Shown here piece after piece: positions 13,830 through 25,416 of a stretch of DNA of 64,000 nt. Source of the DNA: Formicarius rufipectus (taxonomy: Eukaryota > Chordata > Aves > Passeriformes > Formicariidae); NCBI GenBank assembly GCA_013399695.1, contig VXAU01004742.1, forward strand, positions 383,449-447,448, given 5' to 3'. Every line of letters begins with the position of its first letter. Position 1 is the stretch's first letter. The notes below the pieces were generated by a model that did no database searches, was not told where the DNA came from, and saw nothing but the letters and a program-made list of their open reading frames with translations. Position numbers and translations under genes: made by a program.

Positions 13830-14355
13830 CCCTGCACCAGGTCTGTAGAATGTTTATTTCAGCATGGGATACTGCATCAGTTTATTACAATGTCAGGTGC
13901 CAGTCTTTTGACTGAGACCTGGAACCACTTATTTTTCTAATAAGATATTGTACACTATTTGCAGTTTCAGTATTCTCAGCATTAGTAATGAATGAAAAAT
14001 ACAATCAAAGCAAGAGTGTTTCAATATGTCAAACTCATTCCAGTCATTATCAGAATATGGTGAGATGGGGAAGGACAATTTCACCCTGGAGAAATCACTG
14101 TAACCTATATAGAACAGAAGTTATAAAGAGCAAGTAGATGTACTTATTTAGTTTCTAGATGGATGATGAACGTTTTCAGCTTTTCCATCTGACCAGAAAT
14201 GGAATGTTTTACCAATGAATGGTGTTCTACTGCTATTGCAATGCAGCTTTACTACATGATTTTTTATTTACATAAAATAATTGTCCTTTACGGAATTTAA
14301 AACTTTGCCCCAGATATGCAGATTTATTAGGAACTTTTTTATTTTTTTTTTTTAA

Positions 14356-15287
14356 TTACCCAGCAACCTGTCACTAGTGGGTAGTGACATCTTAGGCCCT
14401 GTGCTCTTCATTGTCTTCTTAAATGGATGTGGGACTGAAAGGGATACTGAGCAAATTTGCAGATCACACTCGGAGGAGCTGTTGACTGCCTCGAAGGCAG
14501 GAAGGCCCTGCAGAGAGACTTCTACAAATTTGAGGACTGGGCAATCACCAACCATATGAAATTCAACAAGGGAAAAGTGCCAGATTGTGCACCTGGAAGG
14601 GGGCAACCCCAGATGTTTGTACAGATGAGGAATGAGATGCTGGAAAACAGTGCCATGGAAAGGGACCTGGGGGTCCTGGTCAATGGCAAGTGGAATATGA
14701 GTCAGCAGTGCCCTGGCAGCCAGGAGGGATAACTGTGATGTGCATAAGGCACAGCATCGCCAGCTGGTTGAGGGAGGAGATTGTTCTGCTCTGCTCTGCT
14801 CTGCACTGGGGCGGCCTCACTTGGAATATTGTGTGCAGTTTTGGGTGCCACAATATAGGAAAGGTACTAAGCTGTTAGAGAGTGTCCAAAGGGGGGCAAC
14901 GAAGATGGTGAAGGGCCTTGAGGGGAAGCTGGATGAGGAGAAGCTGAAGTCACTTGTTCTGTTCATCCTGGAGAAGAGGAGACTGAAGGGAGACCTCATT
15001 GCAGTTACACCTTCCTTGTGAGGAGGAGAGGAGGGGCAGACACTGATCTCTGCTCTGTGTTGACCAGTGACAGGACCCGAGGAAATGGCCTGAAGTTGTG
15101 CCAGGGGATGTTTAGGTTGGATATTAGAAAAAGATTCTTCACCCAGAGAGTAGTTGGGCACTGGAACAGGCTCCTCTGGGATGTTGTCACAGCACCAAGC
15201 CTGACAGAGGTCAAGAAGCATCTGGACAATACTCTTGAACATATGGTGTGACTCTTGGGAATGATCCTGTGCAAGGCTAGGAGCTTT
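14356..15287 (+). mobile_element. CR1 non-LTR retrotransposon, ORF2 3' half, degenerate
   Basis: This is the best preserved transposon in the window. The plus-strand frame starting at 14377 carries LGPVLFIVFLNG, matching a conserved reverse-transcriptase block of CR1. It is followed after a deletion by a mutated catalytic FADD-type motif that now reads FADH near 14455. A second frame (14457-14732) carries RDLGVLVNGKWNMSQQC. A third (14740-15021) carries HLEYCVQFWVPQY, ATKMVKGLEGK and EKRRLKGDLIAV. A fourth (15018-15251) carries SDRTRGNGLKLCQG, RKRFFTQRVVGHWNRL and APSLTEVKKHLD, then the ORF2 stop at about 15249. At least three frameshifts break the protein, so it is inactive. The 5' part is missing and the usual 3' tail ending in ATTCTATGATTC-type repeats is lost after about 15287. 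Confidence 0.93.
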
Positions 15288-18200
15288 TTGTCAGTAAACC
15301 AGGAGTTTCACTCATTATTTAATTTGAAATGAGAATTATAGTAATGAGAATATGCCAACTTACTAACAAAATAATCCTTTGACAGGGCAACTCATATGAA
15401 GGGAGCCAGTTATGGCAGGGATGATATTTCATCCATTTCACTTTGGTCTTCAGACCTGCATATAGCTAATGAGCAAATTCACCTAGTGAAAAATTATAGT
15501 CCTGAAATTAAACCAACCCAAAAATTGCATGAAGAAGACTTAAAATAGATTTTTTCATCTTTTCCCCCACTTACAAAATACCTGTTCAGCTTGTTTTCCC
15601 TGTCAAGAGATGGAGAGAACAGTTTGATTTCTACACTGCAAAGAACGTTTTTCACAGGAAATGCCTATGTTTAAGATGTTTTATTTTCAAAGACTTATTT
15701 AAGTTCCTCTATTGTTCATTTTTCAGGAGTGTGTCTGGTTCCTTAAGTGGCACAGTAAAAACCTCTGTGTTGACAGGAAGCCTTTTCCAAAGGTTAATTA
15801 TTTTATGAGGAAAGAAATTACTCCTATATTGCCTGTTAACCTTTGTTTTTTCTTCCCCTCCCCTCCCCCCNNNNNNNNNNNNNNNNNNNNNNNNNNNNNN
15901 NNNNNNNNCCCCTTTTTTTTTTCTTTTTAATTGTTTCCTTCATTTATACAACTGCTGGGGAATCACAAGTGCTTTTTTTGCTTTCTAATTTAGCTTATCT
16001 TTTAAATATTTTTCTCAAATCTGAACCTTATCTGGTTAATCTTGTTTGTTCTAGAGAGAATAGATTAAATTTCTTTGACTGTCCACTTTATTAACTTCTT
16101 GGTATAATTGATTAGTCTAACAAAATCAGACAAGTAGGAAATGTAATTGCTTGAAAGTGCATAACCCGTTGCTACTGCTGACTTTCTCAAAAATGTGTGT
16201 TACAGTTATGAAAGATAATGAAAATTAAAATTGTTTTCTTTTAATTAGAATTTCATAATAAGCATTTTTCACTGCCAAAATAATTAAGTTTTCAAATGAT
16301 ACAGTTTTATTTAAAAATACTAACTATTCAAGGTCCTTATTTTCTCCCCAGAAAAGGAATACCTAATTTTGCTTCAATGTAAATTGCTTCCATTTTCACC
16401 AGTCTTGGTTATATGAAAAAACATGCTGATTCTCATTGTACAGGTGAGAGATGGAGGCAAGATGACATTAAAGAAGGTGTTCACTTTACCTCCTTGGTGC
16501 TACTGCAGGCGTTTCAGTAGGATCCAAATATCCTGAAATTAGGAGTAGCTCATTATCTGCTGAAATAGATCCTTGGGACTCCTGTAGCCTCCAAAATGGG
16601 GGTCCCAGTTTCCTTGGGTTTGACACCTAAGCAGAATGAATATCCACATTGTTCAAGATGGCACAGAAGGTCTGTAGCTGATCTAAAGAAAATATCTTCG
16701 TGGATTTGTTCAACAGGGTTTTTGTGGCACTCCAACCTGGTATTACATTGGCAATTCTCAGTAGTCTTTCTAGAAGGCTACAATCATAAGCTTTTAAGAA
16801 CATTAGTCACACCCCATTATAAAGAGTTGGAAAGGACCTCAAGGTGCCTGACCAGCATTCTGAAAGCAGCCATTTTACCCACTTCAAGGGTATATTCTAC
16901 CCCTTGTTTTATACCAAATCAAGTACATATTGAGATTGGACTTTAGGGAGTTGAATTGAAATACGATTGAGGAGACTCTCAATGTATACCTTGTTACTGA
17001 AGCTCTGTATTTGACTCATGTAGATCCTGCTAATTGGAAACACTTGTCATCAGCTTTATTAATCCAAGTGTTTAGTGCCCCACTCCACCATCTTTTCTAT
17101 CCATATCAGGCACAGGTTACTTTTCCCATTATTGTCCAGCAGAATTCCTGGTCAACATCATGTACAATCAATAGCTAATCTTCTGCTGCTCATAAAAGTG
17201 AAGCTTCATTGAAAAATAGGCCTTGTTGCAGATTTAGGTTACAGGGATTTTTACATGCCTTGCATTTTCTACTTGTTGTGACAAGTTGCGGTGGCGGTGT
17301 TTCATTGGCTTTAATTCTACTATTTTATGCCCAAGTGTATTTTTATTCTTCTTTCTGCTTTTGTTGTTTTTATCTCTCCCTGTTCCCTGAATATTAAGAG
17401 GTGTATTTTGACTTTAATTGCTATATTCTTGTTGCTAATGATGAGATAAACTTTCTCAGTAATCCACTGAGTTTTCATAAGATGACATAGTTCTGGAAAG
17501 ATAAGAGGTGTAGATGAACTTCAACCAAAAGAAACAAAAAAAATGTAACAACTTTGAAATTGTTTAATTTATGTGCTGGTTATGAGTTAAAAGCCATTAT
17601 CATTAACTAAATATTATTAATAACTAAGGAGAGATTCTATGTCTCGGTTTTAGAAAGTATGAGGCTGAAGGATGAATGACTTTGAACACCATAATTTTAA
17701 CTGAATTTTCTGAGAGAAAATTATGTTTGATTCTAAGGTAAATGTTCTATAAAAGACATGGTTTACACTGTGTAAACCTCTAATTAAGACATTAAGTACA
17801 ATTCTCTCATTAATTAAAGAATTAAATAAAATGCATACAGTGTGCCCACCTTTCGGTGTTTAACCTTTGAATCTACTCAAATGAGATTATAGGACTTTTA
17901 ACTGACTTCTGACATCAGAGTGTTTTTTATGTAGTGATCGATTGCAAAAACTGAAGAGAGGGTATTCATGGATATGTTCAGTTGCTTAAGATGAAATTTA
18001 CCTGGGTTTTTGCAAACTCATTTAAGAACAGATACTGCTTAGTTTCCTTCTTATTTCAGTTACTTTCAAGTTACAGTGGAGTTGTGATAGTGTTACAACT
18101 TCTTAAAAGAAAATGAATAATGATATAAGGAAGTGAAGAGTCTGACATTTTTCTTCAGTCTTAGATTTTGAAAAATCTTCTCATCTTAATCCCCAAAATA

Positions 18201-19929
18201 ATCATTCTTCCTCCTACACACCTCATTTTTCTACATGTGCAGATTCCTTGCAAATCGTGTCTGTCCATCCTGAGTTTGGGTAAGACTGTTACCTGTTTTC
18301 TCTCTTTCCCCTAGAAAAATATTCTTAGAATGTGTACTGTCACCCACTTTTTCAACAACCAACTATTTGTGTGACTATACTTGCCAAAATCTTCATGATT
18401 AGTAGCCCCATTTCCTGAATTGTGCCTTCATCTGTTTTTGCCTCCCAGCTGATAGGCTAATTGCTCATGTTTGCTATTGCAATCTACCCTTAAACACAAT
18501 ACAAAAGCACTTTACAAAAATCACCCCTAACAAGAAAGGAGAGAGCAGCTCTTTATTCTGTGAGACCATATGCCTCTTGGAGAAAAGATAACTGTTGGGA
18601 TTGTTTTCTGAAAGATCTGGTGCTTTCAGAAACCTGTTAGAGAAGAACCCAAATGCCTAACTCAATCCTATTTTTTTGATTTTGTTCTCAGAGGAAAAGA
18701 TTTTAATATACCTGTCTGAGATAATGCAACATTTTCTAAAGGATCAGGTCTCATAAAAATACTGCAACAACTGTCAGAAAACTGCATTTACTATTCAGTA
18801 GAATGCCGTGTAGTCCAGTACATAATTAGCAACATATTCCCTATTTGAGAAAGTGAGGTGAATAAATCATGTTGCCACATTTTCAAATGGGCTTCAACTC
18901 AGCTTACAGTTTTGCTCAAGCAGTCATTGTGGACAGGATTTTTCTCCTTGTCTTAATTTCTGCCAGGGAATCGCAGCTATTAGAGTAGCTTTTTGTGAGC
19001 CCCCTTCATAGGATCCGTTTTGGGCTTTCTGCAAATAAAATCAACCTTGTGTATCCGAGAACATTTTTTCTTTCTAACCCTCAGACTAATGTGCTGTACT
19101 TGAGAGACATGTGTGGAGGCTCAGCAACTCTTAACTGGTTAGAGAGTTGATGAACACCCAGGATTTAGTCTCACTGTGGACATTGGCTGCAGGTGGTCAT
19201 GAAGTTTTCAAAACCTGGGTTCTACTCTGCAAAACTCCTTGGTTAGAAGTGTTCTCGTGATAACATGGCTTAGGTAGGAAGTCAGAGAATACCAGCTGTT
19301 TTTAAAATTCCTGCAGTAGAAAGTAGCTCCCAAGGCACTGTGACTATCATTTATTCTATTCAACAACTTGTAAAAATGTCCTGAAAAATGCATCTTCATT
19401 TTTGTCTGCCCAGCTCACTCCAATCTTAGCAAGTTCTTGGGTTACAGGTTTCAATGGCTGAGTAACACATTACGGTTGGAGGGCTTTTTTTAGCCACAAA
19501 TTCCACAGACTTTTCCCATGTTGCAGTAATATTAAAACTTGGTGCATCACAGACAAGGTCTCTGGAAGTTGCTTGTTTTCCTCACATTTCACCAGAACTG
19601 GGAGTTTATCATTAACTTTTTCACAAGGCAGGAACAAAGAAAAGCTAATAGTTTGCCAGAAGGAGCATGCTGCCCACAGATCCAGGGACTGGCCCAACAG
19701 AATTCCTCAGAAAGTGGAAATCACAGTGATTTTCCTTCAAGTTTTCATCAATTCTAACAAAAGGATTATCTATAATATGCAATGTGTGGGGTTTTTTTCC
19801 TCATTTTTGTACTTGGATTTTTTTTTTAAATCTGATTTCATTTCTTTTCAGTTGGGATATATTTTCTCTTTCAGCTCTGCAGAGACATCCAGGTAGGAAC
19901 CCTGAAGGCCAGAACAAAAAGTTCAAGAG
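15288..19929. other. Unique AT-rich DNA, no gene seen
   Basis: No recognisable coding sequence. The frame 16596-16946 (116 codons, plus) overlaps a weak CR1-like phrase around 16835-16850 that is too short to call. The region 17540-17960 is AT-rich but complex and includes the 19-bp palindrome at 17760-17778. A 38-base gap interrupts the sequence at 15871-15908. Confidence 0.5.
15871..15908. other. Assembly gap (38 N)
   Basis: N-run flanked by a C-rich tract on the left and CCCC plus T-runs on the right, so the missing bases are probably C/T-rich simple sequence. Two apparent frames crossing it (15712-15930 and 15843-16094) are artefacts. Confidence 0.99.
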
Positions 19930-19933
19930 AGGT

Positions 19934-20050
19934 ACTAGGGGCCAAATTCTCCCTGGAACTGAGCTATGCCTGACTCCATTGAACTCAGTCAGAAGAGCAC
20001 GAGAACTCAATCAGGCAAGAAGCTGGCTCTTAGTAATGCTACTGACTCCT
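19934..20050. mobile_element. Possible ancient amniote interspersed repeat relic
   Basis: The phrase GGGGCCAAATTCTCCCTGG followed by CCTGACTCCATTGAACTCAG resembles an old repeat family widespread in turtles, crocodilians and birds (GGGCCAAATTCT plus CTCCATTGAAGTCAATGG-type core). The match is from memory and short, and no terminal repeats are visible. Confidence 0.25.
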
Positions 20051-20934
20051 ACTAGCTCTTATCTCTGCTGAATCTTTATGGCACCATAGGAAAGCTCATT
20101 TAATCCTCTTTTTAACTGAGCCCCTTATGTAGCCATTTTTCAATGGCACTTACCTACCGGAGTGTGTGGGGTCTGCAGGGCTTTTTGGTTGTTGAAAAGG
20201 GATTGCTGCAGGGTTAGAGCCTTGTCTTGGGGAAAGCAGTGGTCTTTCCTTAATGCCAACACTAAACTAGAGTTGTCCAGAGAATTTTGAAAAGTGTTTT
20301 CTGGACTTTCCTGCTTTAAAATAACTCTCAGTCTTTTGGTCTGTAGCATTCTTTGATTTCTGGGAGATAACCTGTTTTATTTGCTGTAAGGCAGGCTCCC
20401 CTAGGTTCCTCTTCTCCTCAGTCAGAGGGACTCCTGAGTGCCTTCCATTGTCCATGATTTGCTCTGAGCATTTGTATTTTTGTCTGCATGTTTGAGCATT
20501 CCAGTTATGACAAAGTTACTGGACCTCTAGAGAACACACGTGCAAACACATCAGAAGGCTCTTTGAGGAGAGAGTTCCTCAGTGCATACACAACTGTAAC
20601 ACCAGGAAAAGCTGTCATTCTTCTGCATTGTCTCATTTTGTCTCAGTGTGGCCTTGTGATAATAAATGTCCTACCCTTAACCTGGCCTGCTGTCCCTTCA
20701 ACCTTATTTAGACGCTTGGCTGAGTTGGGAAAGGAAATTGGAAAATGTGTTTTTAATATTTACTGTTGCTTTTGACTAACACCATATTACATCATTGCCC
20801 AACTTGTTTTCCTTTCTCTACCATTAAACAGTGGAAAATGAAATAAATCAGGGAGAAGTAGTGGGGACACAGAGAACTTAAACAGATTATGTAGTCACCT
20901 ATGCAATTTTAGAATATTGCCATATCAGAGAAAA

Positions 20935-21405
20935 GGTCTCAGACCAGAATATGGTGTCTAGTTTTAGATACTGTACTTGTAAAAAGAGGCGGTCCTACAG
21001 AACAGATTCCAGACACTGAGGGCATGTTGTATGATCAAGGACAGAACCTGTGGGAGTAGTTCATTCAAAGGAAGAAAGGACTGGAATGGAAAGCATGTGT
21101 TTATGCGACACAAGACATGGAAAAAGGATTGATATAAACAGAAAGGGAATAAACTCTTCTCAGTGCCAAATGTGTCAGAAATAACACATTTGTTTTAAGC
21201 AAGGGAGATTAAAATTATGTATCAATCAAAGCTTGCAAATGGTCAAGATACTTAAGCATTAGAAAAAAATTCTGGCTAGAGGGGCAGATCTTCAGTGGTG
21301 GTCTTTAGGAGGGGATTCGACAAATATTTGGTGGTAAAGAAATAATTTCTAACTTATTTTGTCTTGGGATAGGATGGTGGGGTAGAGGACTGCATGAAGT
21401 GTATT
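20935..21405 (+). mobile_element. Ancient CR1-like LINE 3' fragment, highly decayed
   Basis: In the plus orientation, a series of phrases appears in the order expected for the 3' end of an old CR1-type LINE. The first is a GAATATGGTGTCTAGTTTTAG block (cognate of the tract coding EYxVQF) at about 20947. Next comes a GGGAATAAACTCTTCTCAGTG block near 21147, then GCAAGGGAGATTAAAATT near 21200. After that is a TTCAGTGGTGGTCTTTAGGAGGGGATT... ACAAATATTTG segment near 21290-21330, and last a GGACTGCAT end near 21388. No frame remains open for long. It is much more diverged than the other CR1 copies here and probably predates them. Confidence 0.5.
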
Positions 21406-24400
21406 TCAGCCTATTTTATATAATTTTCTTGCTTGGAGCAGAAGACAGTGTTGAGATAGGCTATTTGCATCCAGGGAAATTGGTTTTATTCCAAGACTTA
21501 TGAAATGTTAATTGTCCCTCAATTTCTCAACATGCAAATAATGGACTCTAATTTGCAGGTACCACATCTTCAGTGTGCTATATAGAGAACAGTGCTTCAG
21601 AATAATACAATAAAAGATAAATACTTTCTGTGCTGGTAAGCTTCATACTCTGCTTGTTTCACTACTGGCATCCCATTGCAACTTTGAACTGCTGAGGTCT
21701 ACATAAATTCAGCCATACAGCCATGCAGAAAATCTCCAAGATGAGTTCTGCATTAATAGCAAGAAAGGGTCATCCTGATAATGATCTGGCCCATAATTTG
21801 AATCCCTTGCAAGTTGGCTGTAAACACCTCTGGGAACAGAGATCAAACATGACATTAACTTATAGAAGTATGAATTAAATAATCTTGTAATATTTCTGAC
21901 ACTCACTGTTGTCACACAAACAGGTCAGACTAGCAGAACAGCTGTTGTGGCACACTCTAGGTTCTTTTTAGTATAGTTTTTAATTTCTTTCAAGGGATAC
22001 TCTTTCCACTGTTTTTGGTTTCCTACGTTAAAGAACTTAGAGGACCCTCTTGACAATGTAAAAGCTCCCACAATGTCAATGTATTTCAGATGTATTATTG
22101 TACTTGTATGAGCATTCTTCTTGTTATTCTATTATGAAAAGATGATTTCTGATTATAATGGATATCATTAGCCCTGACACTAAACAGGTAGGCAGAACCC
22201 AGTCTAATATTCCAATACAGTCAGTTCCCCAGTACTGTATTCAAGTACAAATAAAACAAGTTGCTTCTTTTTCTTCATCATAGCATTTGTTATTTATTTG
22301 GTGGTCCCTGGCTGCTATGGACTTTCATCTATTTGATATGCTGTTCTTTTCTCTAGTGAAGCTATATCCAACCTCACTGCTTCCCTCTACCAGTTCATTG
22401 ATTTAAAGTATTTTTATCAAGACAATTATATTCCTTTCCATAGTGTTTTTAGTTTTGTTTGTTTGTTTTTCCTATCAGGTTGGAAGGTAGCTTTCAATGC
22501 TCATTGCTTTTCTTAATTGATAATCTTTTCCATTCACTGGCAGAGCAATGGGAGAAAAAGAAACCAGAAATAAGAAGCAGATCCTACTCATAATTTTAGA
22601 AGAAAGGAATATTTTCTCTTTTGAAAAAAAAAAGACTGAGAATTATGAAAGATGAAGTTTATAGACAATGAATACATCCCATTTTTTGCAAACTCTGTGT
22701 TATTTTGCCTTTTTTGAATTGTTTCTTTTCCATCTTGCCTAAACTGGTAGAAAACATTAGCAAAAGGGGATAAATCACTACTTTTTAGAGCCATGATATC
22801 ATCCCATTGTGTTGTATGAGAAGCCAGCATAACCTAATAAATCAAAAATGGAATATTATTACTTCAATTAAACATAATACAATAAATTAAAACCAAACCC
22901 TTCTCCACAAGCTGCTTGAGACATTTCAGGTGAACAGTGTAAATCATAATTTCAGTCCATATAAGCATGTAATTTAATTTAATTATGATTTTTTTTCTAT
23001 CTGCAAACACCTCATAACCTAAACTTTTCAACCAATACTTTCACAAGGTTACACACAGTGATTTAATTTTATTGTAGAGCCTCTCTTTTTATAGATGTTC
23101 AAGAATGGAAGTAATATGAGTTTTGAAGGTTGTGTAGTATAGAATGATATTAAAATATTTTACTGTTTCTTAACCACAGGAAGTTTTCAGCCTTCTAAAG
23201 TGAAATTGCTGTACTTCTCTTAGGAATTGAAAAGTCTTCCTAAGTTTTAAAATTTTTCTCCAGTCAAAAGTTCAGTACCACAATTTGGAGAAATATATTA
23301 CCTCCTTCTATTTTCATGGGATAGTAAATGGTGTTTCAAATTGCTGAGAAGAAATGTGGCAGGGTATTGCGACCCTTGCCACAGAGTAGTTTGCAAAGAA
23401 TATGTTTTCTGTCTGGTTTGCAAAGAGAATCAGAAAAAAAGTGAAACCTCTTTGTGTATAATTCAGCAGACGTCAGGGAACATCAAACCAAGTCTTACTG
23501 TAAGCTGACATTACCTCAATGAAGAAATGCAGCTTCATGTTGCTGTCAATAGGTATTGTAACCTGTTTGATGTCAGCTGCTTCCGTGGAACAGAGACTTT
23601 TACTTGCCTGGCTCCCCATCATAGAATTTGCTATTTATTCCTTGCACCCTGGCTGCTACAGACCTTTACCTACATGATATGCTGATTCTATGGCATATTA
23701 GGTTAAACCCAACCTGTTGTATTTTAGCATGCTTGCTGTCAGCATCCTAGCACAATAGGAGACTTTGCTTGTATAAATTTTTATATGCATGCATGCACAG
23801 ACAAGCACAAGTAAGCAATACAGCACAGGGTATTATACACAGTGCACCTGTCAAATACATAAACACAGAGTGAATACAGCGATCTGAAAGAGGTAATGTC
23901 AATCAGATCTATGAGAAGGGGGAAGTATTGTAGTAGATGGCATATCTGCTGAAAGCAGGCAATTTTAATTATCTAAGATAGTTTGAAGCTATGAATAATT
24001 TATTACCCATAGAAGTCTTTTTTTGAGGCTTCTAATCCTGGCGATCCTCTGATATTCAGATCACAGTCCCTGATGCTTCCCTATTTGAACTGTTACTCTG
24101 GAGGCACTGGATGGAAACTATATGTTTCTCTCTAGCTAGTCAGCATAGATTGAGTTGTTTTGACAGCCCAACATGAGACTGTAATAGTCCAGCTAAAGAT
24201 CTGAAAAATACAACACACAGCGGAAAAATAAAACATATCCTTGGACAGTGATAAGCACCCTGAACAACACAACATTCTCCAGTGTAAATAAAGGAGGGTT
24301 TGGGGGTTTGGCTTTGGCTGATTGGGGCAGCCTATACAGTACAGCTGTGAACACCGCAGTGTTTTCCTACAGGTTGATGACAATTAAGATGAAAAATACT

Positions 24401-25169
24401 CTTACAGTACACTGGTTAGGAGTTCAGTCACACCATTGCTCTGTTTGAACTCTTTTGAAACCTGCAGTTTGTGTGCTTCCTACAGATTTGATAGAATTTA
24501 GCAGCTAACTTAACCCCCTCGCAAAAGCCTGTTTCTCTCTAGGCTGCCAATGCTGACTGGGACAGGATTGCAGTGTTGGCATGGCTTGAAAGCACAGACA
24601 ACCGCTCTCACATTCATTTAATCCGCTTCAGTTTGTTTTTTTTTTTTTTTTCCTCTTTTACAAGTTCCTAAGCAGCAAAGGGGATGGGAAGAATAAATAA
24701 GAATGATGAGTAGAGTCTTGGAGGAAGGGGAGGGAAGGGAAAGACAAGGAAGCATACAAAGGGTGAGAAATGTGTGTGGTGTGTGGAGCATGTGTGTGTC
24801 GGGAGGGTGACAGGATGGATGGGGATCAAGAGTAGCTGAGGAAGCAGAGAAGAGGTTGACTTCCCTGGAGTGGTTAAAAATAAGACTTCTCAGAAGTCTT
24901 TTACACTAATTTCTTAACTTCACAATGGAGGACCAGTGGCTCCATTGAGCAGTACACTCAAGCAAAATCCTAAAACTGGTGAATACATTGGGATCTTAAT
25001 GAACCATATCTGAAGGTTAACCATGACTTTAATTTGTCTGTAAGCCTCTACTACATTTTGAGAGGCTGATGTATATGAGAGAACAGGATTTTTCATCTAT
25101 ATGCGTTGTTTAGAGGTGATGGATCTAGAAGTTTGGAAGAAGCTGTTCAGACATGGAGTTTGAGAGCTT
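21406..25169. other. Unique AT-rich DNA with simple repeats, no gene seen
   Basis: Frames of 60-83 codons (for example 22588-22830 and 24132-24383, both minus) have no recognisable content. T16 lies at 24636-24651, and a purine-rich then GT-rich patch at 24715-24830. The 24480-24640 segment is locally CpG-containing and follows a CTCTCTAG acceptor-like string, but no donor follows. Confidence 0.55.
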
Positions 25170-25416
25170 AGAGGAAACCAACATAGTGTGGAGCGGGGAT
25201 TGAGGAAACTCAACAATCTGTCAGATTCCTAAGTCTCAAGCAGTGGAATAGACTACTCAGGGAAGTGGTGGATTCACCATCCCTGGCTAGATGTATTTAA
25301 AAGATGTGTAGATGTGGCACTCAGGGATGTGGTTTAGTGGTGGATTTGGCAGTGCTGGGTCAATGGATGGACTTTAATAGAGGTCTTTTCCAATATAAGT
25401 TATTCTATGATTCTCT
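25170..25416 (+). mobile_element. CR1 3' end (C-terminal ORF2 plus 3' UTR)
   Basis: From about 25225 the sequence follows the CR1 3' end closely: GGGAAGTGGTGGATTCACCA, then TTTAAAAGATGTGTAGATGTGGC, then GGTTTAGTGGTGGATTTGGC, then GGTCTTTTCCAATATAAG. It finishes with TTATTCTATGATTCT, the short terminal repeat that marks CR1 3' ends. The copy is 5'-truncated and non-coding. It is well enough preserved to be younger than the relic at 20935. Confidence 0.9.

Larger units (their letters stand above)
9783..14355. other. Unique DNA without a supported gene; holds the longest chance ORF
   Basis: The longest uninterrupted frame of the window outside repeats is 11194-11658 on the plus strand (154 codons). 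It starts in T-rich DNA (a phenylalanine run), has no recognisable domain and no splice context, and one frame of this length is roughly what chance allows in 64 kb of six-frame translation. Another frame, 13587-13940 (117 codons), runs through a T20 tract and is likewise unconvincing. A moderately GC-rich patch lies at about 11740-11960. Confidence 0.5.

Noticed and set aside
13841..13896. Exon-like 56 bases after a T20 tract and CACCAG
   Set aside because: The pyrimidine tract is a homopolymer repeat, the donor GTGCCA is poor and the peptide is unremarkable.
14817..15242. 141-codon open frame, minus strand
   Set aside because: It is the antisense of the CR1 ORF2 remnant at 14356-15287.
16795..16935. 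Phrase resembling a CR1 antisense 3' tail (GAGTTGGAAAGGACCTCAAG)
   Set aside because: Only about 20 bases match and the following sequence does not continue the CR1 pattern.
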